Source: an uncultured Porphyromonadaceae bacterium
GTDB lineage: Bacteria > Bacteroidota > Bacteroidia > Bacteroidales > Muribaculaceae
Direction of reading: 5' to 3'
Length of the DNA: 53,256 bases
Assembly: GCA_947575235.1 (NCBI GenBank)
Contig: CANPMT010000011.1
Coordinates: 1-53,256 of the forward strand
Shown: piece by piece, positions 53,159-53,256 of the stretch
How positions within the stretch are numbered: the stretch's first letter is position 1
Layout of the letters: each line of letters starts with the position of its first letter
Made by a program: the position numbers and the translations under genes
Notes under the pieces: model-generated
What the model was told of the DNA's origin: nothing
What the model saw: the letters and a program-made list of their open reading frames with translations, nothing else
Databases searched by the model: none

Positions 53159-53256
53159 GACGTTTGGCCGCGGTGCGGCGTCCAAACGTCAAAAAACCGT
53201 CTTAATGTAGGGACGCGCCGCGGCGCGTCCACAGGTCAAAAAACCGTCCTAACGTA
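53159..53256 (+). repeat. 47-bp tandem repeat with hairpins, cut by the window edge
   Basis: Hairpin 1: GACGTTTGG with CCAAACGTC (53159-53167, 53182-53190), then an A-rich tail. Hairpin 2 is the perfect 20-bp palindrome GGACGCGCCGCGGCGCGTCC (53211-53230). Each is followed by GTCAAAAAACCGTC(T/C)TAA(T/C)GTA (53188-53209 and 53235-53256), i.e. a 47-bp period. The first hairpin may terminate the MFS transcript; the array may continue past the edge. Confidence 0.75.

Overview
The window looks like chromosome of a gut Bacteroidota, order Bacteroidales, most likely family Muribaculaceae. This is inferred from the TAnnTTTG -7 promoter boxes (often with a TTG element 19-20 bp upstream), weak or absent Shine-Dalgarno sequences, many lipoproteins and glycoside hydrolases, a hybrid two-component regulator (HTCS), BspA-type leucine-rich repeats and T9SS-like C-terminal domains. 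No rRNA or tRNA gene was found.

Layout. 0.1-1.9 kb: gapA and mscL, with a possible group II intron running off the left edge directly behind the gapA terminator. 1.9-5.0 kb: a secreted GH2 beta-galactosidase. 5.1-7.8 kb: an AT-rich operon with a C10-type (streptopain-like) lipoprotein that has lost its catalytic histidine, and two paralogous 212-aa lipoproteins. 8.2-16.9 kb: an EEP-family lipoprotein, a GH125 alpha-mannosidase, an HTCS regulator and a GH2 enzyme. 17.2-18.6 kb: a DUF4143-type ATPase cassette bracketed by a 25-bp direct repeat. 18.8-27.1 kb: a secreted fibronectin/adhesin-like protein, carB, a GH30 enzyme and a glutaminase. 27.2-29.9 kb: a dispersed repeat, a small membrane protein and a second type of ATPase. 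29.9-33.9 kb: divergent GH92 and GH76 mannanolytic genes. 34-35.5 kb: a Wzx-like flippase with a leader peptide, followed by a second copy of the dispersed repeat. 35.7-40.7 kb: AT-rich accessory DNA with a secreted protein, a BspA-like LRR protein behind a roughly 320-nt structured RNA, and another DUF4143 ATPase behind tandem promoter repeats. 40.7-49.5 kb: a seven-gene minus-strand operon (porin, imelysin, di-haem oxidoreductase, second porin, cytochrome c lipoprotein, chorismatase/Rid-like protein, CcsBA cytochrome c maturase). 49.7-53.2 kb: an LTA-synthase-like sulfatase-fold enzyme and an MFS transporter.

How the genes may work together. GH125 (exo-alpha-1,6), GH92 (alpha-1,2/1,3) and GH76 (endo-alpha-1,6) are the enzyme set used on yeast-type alpha-mannan. 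Here they sit in two loci about 20 kb apart with no SusC/SusD in view. The two loci share a 32-bp bipartite motif with half-sites 21 bp apart, so the HTCS between them is a good candidate for their common regulator. The 40.7-49.5 kb operon looks like one periplasmic/outer-membrane redox or metal-handling system that carries its own cytochrome c assembly factor. Its function is not established by the sequence.
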